Positions 20,643 to 30,534 of a stretch of DNA of 64,000 bases are shown in pieces. This DNA is from Chlamydia pneumoniae TW-183 (GTDB lineage Bacteria > Chlamydiota > Chlamydiia > Chlamydiales > Chlamydiaceae): contig NC_005043.1 in the NCBI RefSeq assembly GCF_000007205.1, positions 496,001-560,000 on the forward strand, in the 5' to 3' direction. Each line of letters starts with the position of its first letter. Within the stretch, counting starts at the first letter, position 1. A program made the translations under genes and the position numbers. Below the pieces are notes generated by a model that saw only the letters and a list, made by a program, of their open reading frames with translations, was not told the origin of the DNA and did not search any database.

Positions 20643-20954
20643 CTGTAGCCCCGGTCGTCTTAGAATCCTCTATCCATCATCGAAGAACTTAGCAATGAAG
20701 GCCAAGATTCTCACTCTATGAGAACGCCCCCCCCCTCTCTCAAGTCTATTTGAAAAGAAAGAATATCTTTTGAATCTATAGTCTGTTTTGGAAAGAAGAG
20801 AATACGATCTGCTTTGCATCCCTAGGGAAAGCATCTTTCATCAATGCGATTACTTCACGTTGCAATGGCTTCACTTGTTTATGCATACGTTAACAAGGAT
20901 TATGAATCCTTGAAAGACTCGCTCTCCTCTCGATTCTCGTGTAGAATTCACTCC
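20643..20954. other. Intergenic region pmp14-paralog array
   Basis: No gene is visible. It contains a C9 run at 20727-20735, and a small hairpin CAAGGATT/AATCCTTG at 20894-20912 that could end transcription of the minus-strand gene at 20955. Confidence 0.5.
20727..20735. repeat. Intergenic poly-C tract (9)
   Basis: Nine consecutive C, followed by TCTCTC, lie between the converging ends of pmp14 and array copy 1. It is the second longest G/C homopolymer in the window. Confidence 0.9.
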
Positions 20955-22925
20955 CTAGGTTTTATCTTTAGAGTCTGCAGCAGATGAAACTTTAGGATTC
21001 AGTTCCTCATCCTCATCATCAGAAATCAAAGGGTCTTTACCAGAAATGGGCAACACGTCACTGGGGCATAAGAACTCTATTTGGCTCGCTAACTTATCGA
21101 ATGCTGCACAGTTCACAATGAGTGTATGCTCTTGAGAGGTACGGACGATACTACTATCTTCTATGACTATGCCCTGAGAACTTGTGTACGGTATCATGTC
21201 TAAATTTGAAACGTAAGATACTAAAGCATCTGTTACTGAAGCCTCTAGAGCTTCTCTCTCATAAGCAAAAAGATCCGGATTGCGGAATCTCCACACAGAC
21301 TGTTTTATCACGGCGTCTAGAGCAAAGGCTAGATTTTTCTCTGTGGAGACTGTGTTGCAGAGGAGTGCTCCTAACTGCTCTTCAGTTAAAGACCCTTGCA
21401 TTGTTTGTTCTTGTTTCTCTCTGATCTCCTCCGCGTAGGCAATATGACTGGAGACCCAAGGGAGATGCTCATCATCGAAAGCGACCACTTTACATCCTGA
21501 AGCATAGGCATCAGCAGCTTCTTTTTCACGAGAAACAAAAATTCTTTCGGATGCCAACTGCAAATTCCGAATATCGGGGTGCCCTTCAGGAAGCTCTGAG
21601 ATCACCACCGTCATAGATCTCCCTTCATCGGCATTCAATAGCAGACGTTGTTGAACTGTAGTCTCCCCGGAGAGATCACAACGCACTACATTCAGATAGC
21701 TATAGCCTTCATCGCTAAGCTCTTCAATAAGCTGAGAGACTGCTTCAGGAGGCAGGCCGAGGATATTAGGTTCAGAATGATTACAAACGACAACTACGTC
21801 TTTCTCCTTCTCATCATAGGACACTAAAAGTAAAAAGCGCAGCCACGACTCTACGGAAGTATCGTTAGCAAAATTTAGAGATACCTCACGAAGCTCTTTC
21901 TTACTTATGTTCTTAGCATCCACAAATGCTGAAAATAACAAAATTTTCAGCTCTTCATGGGTGAGATCTGCAAGATAGGAATGGCAGTGAGACCCTTGAG
22001 ATAAAGGAGCATGGAGTCGTTGCCGGTCTAAGAGCAATCCTGAATCCTGGGCTCCAAGTCCCATTCCCAAAGTATGCAACTGATGGTGTGTACGAGAAAT
22101 CTCTTTATAAAGCTCTGTCTTATCCTTTTCGGTATTTATAGGTAAGGAAAGCCGAGATCTATACCTAGATGGCAATGTGTGCATAACATTCACCCAGGGA
22201 ACAGTACCTAACGAAGTCCCTAGGGCCTGCTGTAAAATTTTACCCTCCCTTAAGTAAGAATCCTTCCCATAACAGCCGACCATAAGGTCAAAGTGTTTCG
22301 TATCTTCGCCCTCGGCACCCTGAGGTTCCAAGACGGAAAGACACTGAACTTCAGAATGTAGACCTAGAGAACGGAGCTGTTTTTCCTTATCAGAGGAGAT
22401 ATCCCCTACCCACTCCTTATTAAAATCGATAAGAAGATATAGAGTTGTCTTTGATTTGGGATAGAGTTGAATGACCTCATTCGCCAAGCGTACTAAATTC
22501 TCTTGTTCTTCAGGACTGACGAGATCTATACCAACAATAGCTATAGAGTCCAACTGAGGAGTAGGGGCATAACTATAGGATCTGGTGATGCGATTGCGAA
22601 CTCTAGAAAAGGCTTTGCCAAGCTCGCTAACATGAACTCCCTTATCGAGTTTAAGAACCTCACTAGAGGCCATATCTGCATAAGGATTCTCTTGATATTG
22701 CCCGTGGACTTTATCTAGATCTTCAACCTCGATAGTTTTCCTAAGGCTCTTTAGCTGATTTTCGATTCTAGAAATATGATCTCGGCCCGCGATCTTTTCT
22801 ACTTTCAGTATAGGAGCAATATCTGAAGGGAACCCAGGGTGTGAGACTCCCCTCTCGAAGCAATGAGAGATCAACCAATCGACTCCCATAACAAGATGCC
22901 CTACAATGGGGATGGCCTTAATCAC
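20955..22925 (-). CDS. Array family copy 1, main part (5'-interrupted)
   Basis: This is one of six tandem paralogs of a family I know only from C. pneumoniae (possibly Pfam DUF1978; not checked). The 656-codon frame starts at a GTG (22925). Paralogs show that the true N terminus is 36 codons upstream at 23033, separated by one in-frame TGA at 22931-22929. Visible family marks are the hydrophobic IKAIPIVGHLVMGVDWL, VHGQ near residue 60, APLSQGSHCHSYLADL near 305, a Ser/Cys-containing DAYASGC, and a KQSVWRFRNPDLFAYEREAL near the C terminus. The tail is acidic. No enzymatic motif is recognised. If translated from GTG it would lose part of the hydrophobic N terminus, which may abolish membrane association. 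Confidence 0.75.
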   Translation of the reverse strand: MIKAIPIVGHLVMGVDWLISHCFERGVSHPGFPSDIAPILKVEKIAGRDHISRIENQLKSLRKTIEVEDLDKVHGQYQENPYADMASSEVLKLDKGVHVSELGKAFSRVRNRITRSYSYAPTPQLDSIAIVGIDLVSPEEQENLVRLANEVIQLYPKSKTTLYLLIDFNKEWVGDISSDKEKQLRSLGLHSEVQCLSVLEPQGAEGEDTKHFDLMVGCYGKDSYLREGKILQQALGTSLGTVPWVNVMHTLPSRYRSRLSLPINTEKDKTELYKEISRTHHQLHTLGMGLGAQDSGLLLDRQRLHAPLSQGSHCHSYLADLTHEELKILLFSAFVDAKNISKKELREVSLNFANDTSVESWLRFLLLVSYDEKEKDVVVVCNHSEPNILGLPPEAVSQLIEELSDEGYSYLNVVRCDLSGETTVQQRLLLNADEGRSMTVVISELPEGHPDIRNLQLASERIFVSREKEAADAYASGCKVVAFDDEHLPWVSSHIAYAEEIREKQEQTMQGSLTEEQLGALLCNTVSTEKNLAFALDAVIKQSVWRFRNPDLFAYEREALEASVTDALVSYVSNLDMIPYTSSQGIVIEDSSIVRTSQEHTLIVNCAAFDKLASQIEFLCPSDVLPISGKDPLISDDEDEELNPKVSSAADSKDKT

Positions 22926-22928
22926 CCC

Positions 22929-23033
22929 TCAAGCGAAGTGGGTAATTCGAGAATATAAAGGACGTGAGAAATTAAACGCCTGCACAAAGTGATGACGAAC
23001 TACAGAAAACCAACCATGTAAGCAATGAGTCAT
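22929..23033 (-). pseudogene. Array family copy 1, cut-off N-terminal piece
   Basis: The 34 codons from ATG 23033 to the TGA at 22929-22931 match the N termini of the paralogs (xxWFSVVRHHFVQAFNFSRP pattern). They are in the same frame as the gene downstream. The TGA replaces the Leu of the conserved FALGVIKAIP. Confidence 0.8.
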
Positions 23034-23333
23034 AAGAAATTTACGTTTAGATTCAAAAGTACAAGGAATTTAAATGATGTGCCAAAAATACAAAATAAAC
23101 AATTTGTATTAGACATCAAGTACACTGAAAATAAAACGCTCTTGTTGAGCACGTTTTCCTAACAAATACGTTATCGATTCTTAGGGGAAATAGGTTCTGA
23201 CAATTAGATTTGAGAGACTCTGTTATGAGAGAGAGACCATAGGCACAAAGACACGCCTGTAAAGCAAAGTATCCTGATTCAAAGCTTAGACATTGCGTAT
23301 CGTTATCCTCAAACCGTCGAATTTTCTTTGTCT
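23034..23333. other. Spacer between array copies 1 and 2
   Basis: AT-rich in the half nearest copy 1 (about 23040-23180), as before the other copies, so it probably holds the copy 1 promoter. Nothing else is recognised. Confidence 0.4.
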
Positions 23334-23502
23334 CTATTTGTTGGCTCCTAAGTGAGCTTCCTCCTCTGGAATTGGAGATATTTCTGAAGGAGCTCTGCTA
23401 AGAGTCGATCCTAGAGATTCAACAGCTTCATCTAATGCTGTGAAATCTATAGACAATTGCGCGGATTGCTGCGTTTCTAGATTCCCCTGAGGATCTTTTT
23501 TT
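23334..23502 (-). pseudogene. Array family copy 2, out-of-frame C-terminal tail
   Basis: In the +1 frame after the A7 run the sequence encodes about 55 residues, including LSIDFTALDEAVESL, and ends in TAG at 23336-23334. The pattern (hydrophobic-DF-x-LDEAV, then an acidic end) matches the tails of copies 4 and 5. Confidence 0.8.
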
Positions 23503-25366
23503 GCGTTGTTAGGTAGTGATGTACAGTAGTAAAGAGTTGTTCCCCTAACGCCCGTCTCTCAATAGAGAGAAGTTCTGGCATACGGGATCTCCATATAGAC
23601 TGGCGGATTGCAGCATCTAAAGAACAAGCGAAGTTCTGTTGCGCCGTCAGCTGATTACAAACGTAAATCTCGCTCTCGTCTTGATCCAAAGCAGCTTCTT
23701 GTTTCTGTTTTCTAACTTCTCTTTTCCAAAGACCATGCTTTCTATTCCACAGATTAGATTCTCGCTCCAAAGTTAAGACTTCTTCCATCATAAAGTTCGC
23801 GCATCCTGACGTATAGACATCGACAGCATAGCACTCTTTACCACAAAGCATTCCTTCAGACGCCAAATGCAAACAGCGGATATCTCCTTGAGATACTGAA
23901 TCCTCACAGAAAATCATGGTAAAGGCTTTCTCTTGAGAACTTTCATTTAAGATCCTACGTTCTTCTACACACATGCTATTAGATCTAAAGGCAAAAATAT
24001 TGAAGTGCGAATACCCTCGACACTCTAGCTCCATAATAAAGTGTTGGAAGCTTGGCTCCTCCTTCCAGTCGGTACCCCACCAAGAATCACATACAACGAC
24101 AACCACATTGCGATCACTTCTGCTCATCCTCTCAAAAAAGCCAAAGTGCTGCCTTAAGTAAGTTTTGCTATTTAAGATAAGATTTAGAGATATAGGTTGC
24201 AGTATGGTACTGCTCAACTCCTTAGGATTCAGAAATGCCGCTAAAATTGTTTTTTGTAACCCGGGATTTTCTAAGTCTGCAAGGTAGGAATGACAATAAT
24301 GCCCTTCAGATAAGGGAGCATGCACCCGTTTTGGGTCCATCAAGATCCCTGACCGACTATCTCCAAACTCCAAACTAAGAACCGAAGAGCGCTCTCCTAC
24401 GTATACCAATCGAGAATATAGCTGTTCTTTTTCTAATTCAGAGTACTCTAGAGCTTTCTCTTTATCTCCCTTCATCTCCAAAGATGAAAATGGAGAGAAA
24501 TCCCACAAGGATTGTGAAAGAGGCTTTTGCCCCACATGAATCCAAGGGGTTTCCTCCCCTGACTTTTCTAACTCTTCCTGAATCTGATTCAACGTACCTT
24601 GATCATTCTCCCCATGATACACCATCCAACAGTCACAAGTTGCTTGTTTGACTACATCACCCTGATTAAAGTCCAAACAAGCAATCTTGGGGTTTAGTTC
24701 GCAATCACTAAGTAACTTCCGATTCTTTTTGTCCATAGCATTGCGACCACCAGAAGCTGTTAGATATAGAGAAATCGTAGCGTCAGGATAGAGTCTTTGA
24801 GTTTCATTACAGAGACGGGCTAGATGCAAGAAGTCGTCAACTTCAAAAGGATTCATATCGTTTCCTATGATGTAAATCTTCTGCAGTTTTGGCCGTGGAG
24901 CTTGCAAATACGCCTGTCTTACACGATTACGAATTTTAGAGAAGGCAAGCCCTAACGTTGCATCTTGAACTTCGGGATAGAGAGTGAGAACTTCTACAGG
25001 TTGGATTCCCCCGAAAGGATGCACAGGAATCTTCCCATGGACCTTATCCTCATCTTCAGGAGCCACAGCGACTCTCTGCCTCTTCAAAGTCTCCACTACA
25101 CGAGCAATGTGATCGCGACCAGCAACTTTCTCTGTTTTCAGAAGACTCACCACATCAGAGACAAATGTCGGCTTGGTCACGAAACTCTCTAAATACCTAG
25201 AAACGAGCCACTCTATCCCAACAATAATGTGACCCACAACAGGGATCCCCTTGATGACCCCTAATACAAATTCCGTAATACGAGCACAAAACGGCAAAGA
25301 AAAATCAAAGGCTCGATAAAAGTGCTCACGAACTATAGAAAACCAGGCAGATAAACAAGAAGCCAT
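23477..25366 (-). CDS. Array family copy 2 (C-terminal frameshift)
   Basis: The product is 629 residues and starts at an N terminus typical of the family (xxLSAWFSIVREHFYRAF), followed by hydrophobic FVLGVIKGIPVVGHIIVGIEWL (about residues 33-55). Further family motifs are GRDHIAR, KVHGK near residue 120, APLSEGHYCHSYLADLEN near 360, SGC near 535, and IRQSIWRSRMPELLSIERRAL near 600. It stops about 55 residues before the usual end because an A7 run on the coding strand (23502-23496) is one base short of restoring the frame. The missing tail is preserved at 23334-23495. The function is unknown. The N-terminal hydrophobic stretch and repeated tandem copies suggest a membrane-linked, host-interacting role, which is inference only. 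Confidence 0.8.
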   Translation of the reverse strand: MASCLSAWFSIVREHFYRAFDFSLPFCARITEFVLGVIKGIPVVGHIIVGIEWLVSRYLESFVTKPTFVSDVVSLLKTEKVAGRDHIARVVETLKRQRVAVAPEDEDKVHGKIPVHPFGGIQPVEVLTLYPEVQDATLGLAFSKIRNRVRQAYLQAPRPKLQKIYIIGNDMNPFEVDDFLHLARLCNETQRLYPDATISLYLTASGGRNAMDKKNRKLLSDCELNPKIACLDFNQGDVVKQATCDCWMVYHGENDQGTLNQIQEELEKSGEETPWIHVGQKPLSQSLWDFSPFSSLEMKGDKEKALEYSELEKEQLYSRLVYVGERSSVLSLEFGDSRSGILMDPKRVHAPLSEGHYCHSYLADLENPGLQKTILAAFLNPKELSSTILQPISLNLILNSKTYLRQHFGFFERMSRSDRNVVVVVCDSWWGTDWKEEPSFQHFIMELECRGYSHFNIFAFRSNSMCVEERRILNESSQEKAFTMIFCEDSVSQGDIRCLHLASEGMLCGKECYAVDVYTSGCANFMMEEVLTLERESNLWNRKHGLWKREVRKQKQEAALDQDESEIYVCNQLTAQQNFACSLDAAIRQSIWRSRMPELLSIERRALGEQLFTTVHHYLTTQKKILRGI

Positions 25367-25733
25367 AACACGACTAGGAAGAAATACTTAGGAAAGAAGT
25401 ATTTAAAAAAAACTTGAAAAAAGCAATCTCTAAGATACTTAGCGACTCCTATAGCCACAAGAAATTCGCTATTTTTAAAATTAGAAAGAGGAGACCTGAG
25501 AAAGGTTGTAAAAAGCGCTTAGATACAACTATTTAGAATCCTATCCTGGAAATCAGAAATCTACGGAATACTAGTGTAGAAAGAACAAATATAGAGAGAG
25601 TCCTCTAAGGAGTTTGTGCACTCCTGGGGTTTGTGAAATTAAGATATTCCTAGGCAAACCCTTCCTGGAATCCTAGGTACATGGACCAAGGATTCCATCT
25701 GGAGATAAGAAATTTCTCTAGTATTTTTACTTT
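25367..25733. other. Spacer between array copies 2 and 3
   Basis: No gene is visible. An A-rich part at 25385-25440 lies upstream of copy 2. An 8-bp stem GGAATCCT/AGGATTCC (25667-25696) lies downstream of copy 3 without a U-run. Confidence 0.4.
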
Positions 25734-27788
25734 CTAACTGCCTTCATTTTGCGAGGAATCAGGGTTACTATCTGGATTAGGAACGGGACGCGTAGGATCA
25801 TTGCCTGAATCTGCAGGGACTTCGGCTGGGAGGACTTGCACCATGCGATCTAGCTCTTCGAAGCTGATAACGACCTCATGTTCTTCGGTAGTTCTTTTCC
25901 CCATATTCTCATTACGCTCCTGACTCCCTAAATAGGAAAATATCGCAGTTAAGAACTCCTCGCCTAGTGCCTTTCTTTCCATAGTAAGAAGACCTTTCGA
26001 ACGGAATCTCCAGATCGCCTGTTTTACCACAGCATCTAGAGAAAATACAAAATTCTGTTGTGTAGTGAGCATGCTGCTCAATTGATCCTGAGAATAAATT
26101 ACTGGTTCTCTGGCTTCTTCTCCTGCTTCATCTTCGACACGTGCCTCCCATTGTCTATATTCAATAGCCTGAGGACTCTGCATCTCAGAAAACTGAATGC
26201 AGGAACATCCAGAGGCACAAATATCTGCTACGCTGGGGAGATCCTTAGCAACCATACCTTCTGCAGCTAGCTGCAAACAACGGAAATCTGCTGCACTAAT
26301 GGGATCCTCAAATAAGATCAATGTGAAAGACTTCCCTTCAGAACGATCTCCAAAGAACTGACGTTCTTTTACAATCATTTTCCGTGATTTATAGGAGAAA
26401 ATGTTCAAATAGCTATATCCAGACATTTGTAATCTTCTGGTCAGAATGTTCATTGAGTCAGGATCAAGATCTTCTGGACGAGGAGTTCCGTGGGCAAGGG
26501 TAACTATGTTTCTCCCTTCTTGCTGACCCGCAACAAGGCGGAAAAATAACGAGTCCAATTCTAATGGCAATCTAGCGATATTGAATGCTACAGGACGAAG
26601 ATCCTCGCTACTAAGATTGCCAGGATCTAGGAAAGGCGAAAGGACTAAAGTTCGTAGATCCTCATTTTCTATATCCGCAAGGTAGGAATGACAATAATGC
26701 CCTTGGGATAGAGGAGCATAGATTCTATCTGGGTCCATCAGGAGTCCTGCATCCTCTGGTTTTAATCCCAAACCAAGCATATACTCATGGTGATACGATC
26801 GACTCAGTTGTCCGTACAAGGAATCCTTATCCCCCTCACTTTCAGGGAGTCTTGGTGGCGATGTTGGGTCTGTAGATTGTCTTGTATGTGAGTATGAAGT
26901 AAAGTTTGGTGGGTAATAAAAATCCTTTGTGTCTTCAGTAACATGAATCCAAGGAATTGGATCTGCACTCTTCCCTAGACACTGCTGAATATACTGCCCG
27001 TCTATATTATGCTGTTGCTCTCGTGAATAATAGCCAATCCAAAGTTCGGGATTTTCAGGAGAGCCAGCGTCGTCTTCTTTACTGTCTTTGCACTGGATTC
27101 TAGAGTCGAGACCTGAGTTATGTAGGTACTGCTTCTTCTCTGCAGTAGTTGTATCGCACATCTGAGATTCGCGATTCAAGCCTGTCAAATACAGACAAAC
27201 TAACGCTTCAGGATGCAGTCTCTGCGTTTCATTCGCGAGACTCACAAATTGCGAGAAATCTTGAGGAGTTTTAAGTTTCGAACCCACAATAGAAATCGTA
27301 CGTATTTCGGGTCGGGGGGCCTGTAAGTACGCACGAGTCACGCGCGTGCGAATCGGAGAAAATACAGTATCTAAAGTTCCCTCTCTTTCTCCCGGCTTAA
27401 GTTTTAAAGTTTCCTCGGATTTTAAACGACCAAAAGGACAGACAGGAAACTTCCCATGCACCTTATCTTGATTCTCAGGAGTTATGGTCCCCCTTTCTCT
27501 TTGCAATATCTCCGCCACTCGAGATATATGATCTCGACCTAACGCCTTCTCAGTCTTTACAATCTGAACGACATCTGAGGTAAAGGAGGACCTAGTAATA
27601 ATCCCGGCAACACAGGAAGAAACTAACCACTCCATCCCCATGACAATATGTCCTACAATAGGGATGGCCTTGATGACCCCTAAAGCAAAATTCGTAACCC
27701 TAGAACAAAAGGGACGAGAGAAATCAAACGCCTTAACAAAATGCTGTCGAACGGTAGAAATCCAAGAAGAAATATAGGGAATTGGCAT
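25734..27788 (-). CDS. Array family copy 3 (intact)
   Basis: The frame is open from 27821, but the ATG at 27788 (MPIPYISSWISTVRQHF) aligns with the paralog starts and gives 684 residues. It is one of the two intact copies. N-terminal residues 28-60 contain hydrophobic FALGVIKAIPIVGHIVMGMEWLV in two lobes. Then follow TSDV, GRDHISR, KVHGK, a RTRVTRAYLQAPRP block, a IVGSKLKTPQDF block with alternating beta/alpha character, APLSQGHYCHSYLADIEN near residue 360, DICASGC near 490, and KQAIWRFRSKGLLTMERKAL near 580. The C terminus is Pro/Asp/Asn-rich. No function is recognised. The AT-rich leader at 27789-27900 probably holds the promoter. Confidence 0.82.
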   Translation of the reverse strand: MPIPYISSWISTVRQHFVKAFDFSRPFCSRVTNFALGVIKAIPIVGHIVMGMEWLVSSCVAGIITRSSFTSDVVQIVKTEKALGRDHISRVAEILQRERGTITPENQDKVHGKFPVCPFGRLKSEETLKLKPGEREGTLDTVFSPIRTRVTRAYLQAPRPEIRTISIVGSKLKTPQDFSQFVSLANETQRLHPEALVCLYLTGLNRESQMCDTTTAEKKQYLHNSGLDSRIQCKDSKEDDAGSPENPELWIGYYSREQQHNIDGQYIQQCLGKSADPIPWIHVTEDTKDFYYPPNFTSYSHTRQSTDPTSPPRLPESEGDKDSLYGQLSRSYHHEYMLGLGLKPEDAGLLMDPDRIYAPLSQGHYCHSYLADIENEDLRTLVLSPFLDPGNLSSEDLRPVAFNIARLPLELDSLFFRLVAGQQEGRNIVTLAHGTPRPEDLDPDSMNILTRRLQMSGYSYLNIFSYKSRKMIVKERQFFGDRSEGKSFTLILFEDPISAADFRCLQLAAEGMVAKDLPSVADICASGCSCIQFSEMQSPQAIEYRQWEARVEDEAGEEAREPVIYSQDQLSSMLTTQQNFVFSLDAVVKQAIWRFRSKGLLTMERKALGEEFLTAIFSYLGSQERNENMGKRTTEEHEVVISFEELDRMVQVLPAEVPADSGNDPTRPVPNPDSNPDSSQNEGS

Positions 27789-28116
27789 AACAACAAAAAA
27801 AATAAAATTAGAAACAAACAATTTTAAATAACAACATAGAAAATATCAATTAAATTGAATAAACAGCTTTTAAATATTTTTAGTATTATTTTCTTTAATA
27901 AACTAATAACCAACTACTTTTGAAGTCCTAGCTTGGATTTAATATCCTCATCTAGGGGTAAAATAAGAAACAGCCCTTAGATTCGAGCAGAAATTTCAGT
28001 CAGATTCTATTCAGGAAAACCTAAGATTGTTTCAGAGTCAGGAGAATTCGAGATTCTGAGGGAATTTAGTTTTCAGGGAGCCCTTTGCAAGGAACTTTTA
28101 AGGTATCAGACAAACG
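27789..28116. other. Spacer between array copies 3 and 4
   Basis: The first 110 bases upstream of copy 3 are extremely AT-rich (long A and T runs). The rest has no recognisable gene. Confidence 0.4.
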
Positions 28117-28548
28117 TTACTCATCTTCGTGCATGTCAGTCGGAGATGCTGTTGCCCCTGTAGCGGTCGAAGTTGCTGTTGCATCTTCGTCATCATCAGA
28201 AGAGCATCTTTCTTGTAGAGCCTGCTCTAAAGGGGTAAAGTCGACAGAAAACTTAAAGCTTTTCTTGGTTCTCTGAGATCCCAAAATCCCGACCATACTC
28301 TGAATATATTCCTCTAAGCTGACTTTGATTTCTCTTCCTAAAGCCTGACTTTCAACATAAAATAAATTGAGTTTCTCTTGTGATCTCCAACCGGCCTGTT
28401 TAATTACAGCGTCTAAAGTAAATAAGAAGTTCTTCTGTGCCACGATTTTATCACACATATAGGCTCTGAAATATTCTCTGAAAGAAACACTACCTTCTTC
28501 TCTCAACTTGTTTGTAGAAGTTCTCCAATTCCTGAGCCCAGGATGCAT
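28117..28548 (-). pseudogene. Array family copy 4, C-terminal fragment
   Basis: The homologous part starts near 28505 (REEGSVSFREYF) and runs through IKQAGWRSQEKLNLFYVESQAL to an acidic tail ending at 28117. The upstream codons of the listed frame are out-of-frame shadow. It is separated from the middle fragment by a two-base loss in a GA repeat at 28493-28507. Confidence 0.75.
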
Positions 28549-29341
28549 TTGGATTTTCGTAGACTAAGACTTTACATCCCGAAGCACATGCATCCGCGGC
28601 ATCAAGAGAACTGGAGACTAAAATCCTATCCGAGGCTAATTGTAAACTACGGATATCTTCGCTACCTAAAGGAAGATCTGTAATCATGACAGTAAAGGAC
28701 CGTCCTTGGAGATCTCGCCTTAGAATCTGACGTTCCTGAACCTTGGAGACTCCTTCGGGGCTCACCGAGAGAATGTTTAGATACGAATACCCTGATTCTC
28801 TTAAGTCTTCTTCTAATAGAGACAATGCCTCTGGGGACAATCCTTCTTCCAGAAGTTTTGCATCATTACAAACAACAGCTACGTGCTTTTCTTTCTCGTC
28901 GTGCAGAACACGAGATAGAAACTCTGACCATCTCTGTCCAAACGAAGAGTTGCCAAAGTTTATAGAGACAGAACGGAATGTTTCGCTAGTGAGATTTTTA
29001 GGGTCTAGAAACGTTGACAGAAGGGAACGACGTAGCTCTTTGTTTTGCAAATCTAAAAGATAGGAAGGACACGAGTACGGTGAAGATAAAGGCGCGCAAA
29101 CCCTATAGGGATCCAGAAGCCACCCTGACAGGGAATTCTGAATTCCTAGATTCAGCTTATAATGATCCTTAACAGACATAAACAGAGAACAATACGTGGA
29201 GAAGGATTCCAGCTTATTCCATCTTTTCTTTTTACCTATTTCTGGGGAATGATCGCACGGAGAGAGCTTCTCTTGTTCTTGGTATTGCACGGAAATGGAA
29301 GGGGTCTCTTCTAGAGCAAAGTTTAGAAGATGTTGTATCAC
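28490..29341 (-). pseudogene. Array family copy 4, middle fragment
   Basis: The 283 codons start at a GTG directly after the in-frame TAG (29344-29342). It contains APLSSPYSCPSYLLDLQN, INFGNSSFGQRWSEFLSRVL and DACASGCKV, all matching copy 5. It ends in RRR-stop where the frame slips near 28493-28507. Confidence 0.78.
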
Positions 29342-30139
29342 CTAGGGATCTTGGACTTCCTGATCTTTCCCGTAACAGGTAATCATAAAATCGACAGTAG
29401 CGACTTCTGGCACCGAAGGAAGACCTGCACTCGTAAGGGATATACTCTCTATTTTAGGGTCTAAACCTAGAGCTCGGAGTTGCCCTTTTTCCTCTTCAGA
29501 AATTTCACAGTCCCAGACATCTGCCAAGTTCTTCGCTAAATAGAGCTTCACTTTAGTATGGGGATAGTGATTCTGCACGCCATTAGCAAGACGCACGAAA
29601 TTTATGAGGTCCGCAGAATCTCGGAGACCAAAACCCACAAGAGCAAGATCTTGAATCATAGGTTTCTCTACGGACCTATAGGCATAGGTTAACCTACTAC
29701 GAACGCCTTGCAGTGCCTCATCTACAGTAGAGAGTTCTTCATCAGGGAGAAGTTGGACAATTTCTGTGGGTGTGATATCTACGAAGGGATCTTCTGGGGT
29801 TCTCCCGTGTACTTTGCCTAGATCTTCTTGGGAAATGGGGACTCTCAAGCTACTTAAATAGGCTTCTAGGGGAGCTAAACAATTATGACCCCGTGTTTGT
29901 TCTACTTTAATAGCACTAGAGACATCAGAAGTAAACATTCCATGACGAACGGTGTGTCTGGGAATCCAGGAAATCAACCACTCGATTCCCATGACAATGT
30001 GTCCTAATACGGGAATTGCCTTAATGATCCCCAAAGCAAAATTTGTAATCCGAGAACAAACGGGATGGGTGAAATCAAAGGCGTTTACAAAATGCTGTCG
30101 AACGACAGTAAACCAAGAAGAAATACTTGGACAAGCCAC
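29342..30139 (-). pseudogene. Array family copy 4, N-terminal fragment
   Basis: The 265 codons begin with a typical family N terminus and the hydrophobic FALGIIKAIPVLGHIVMGIEWL. KVHGR lies near residue 110 and a beta/alpha block (ALVGFGLRDSADLINFVRLA) follows. It ends at an in-frame TAG in the position where copy 5 reads on (RDVDSIKSLLNL). The same frame continues in the next fragment, so only a nonsense codon separates them. Confidence 0.78.
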
Positions 30140-30534
30140 AATAGAAATTTATGTATAAAAATTTTAACAAAGTTATTTTAATCAAATAAGACATTAAAAC
30201 AAATAAGTATCTAATTATGATAATAATATTTTTAAAAACGTTTTTATTTGAAAAATAAAAAGTCAGTGTAAAGAGTTCAAGCTTTCATAAAATTTTTCTA
30301 TACAAAAGAATCGTGGGATACCTAAGAGAAAAAACCTCGATACCCTCTATAGACAACTAGACAATAAGAACCCTCGATACCTTCAAAAAACCCAGAATGA
30401 CCTAAGAAAAAAGAAGAATCTTCAAAAAAGAGCTCTGCTGGACTAATAAAAAGGTTCATCAAAACAAACACCTTAGAAAGGTGTGTCTAATTAGTTCCCA
30501 TCAATCTGCGATTTCGTTCACAAGATTGCGATCT
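30140..30534. other. Spacer between array copies 4 and 5
   Basis: The part next to copy 4 (30140-30300) is very AT-rich and is the likely promoter of copy 4. A terminator hairpin for copy 5 lies at 30468-30484. No gene was found. Confidence 0.5.
30468..30484 (-). terminator. Terminator after array copy 5
   Basis: A 7-bp stem ACACCTT/AAGGTGT with an AGA loop. Read on the minus strand it is followed by TTTGTTTTG. It lies 50 bases past the copy 5 stop. Confidence 0.6.
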
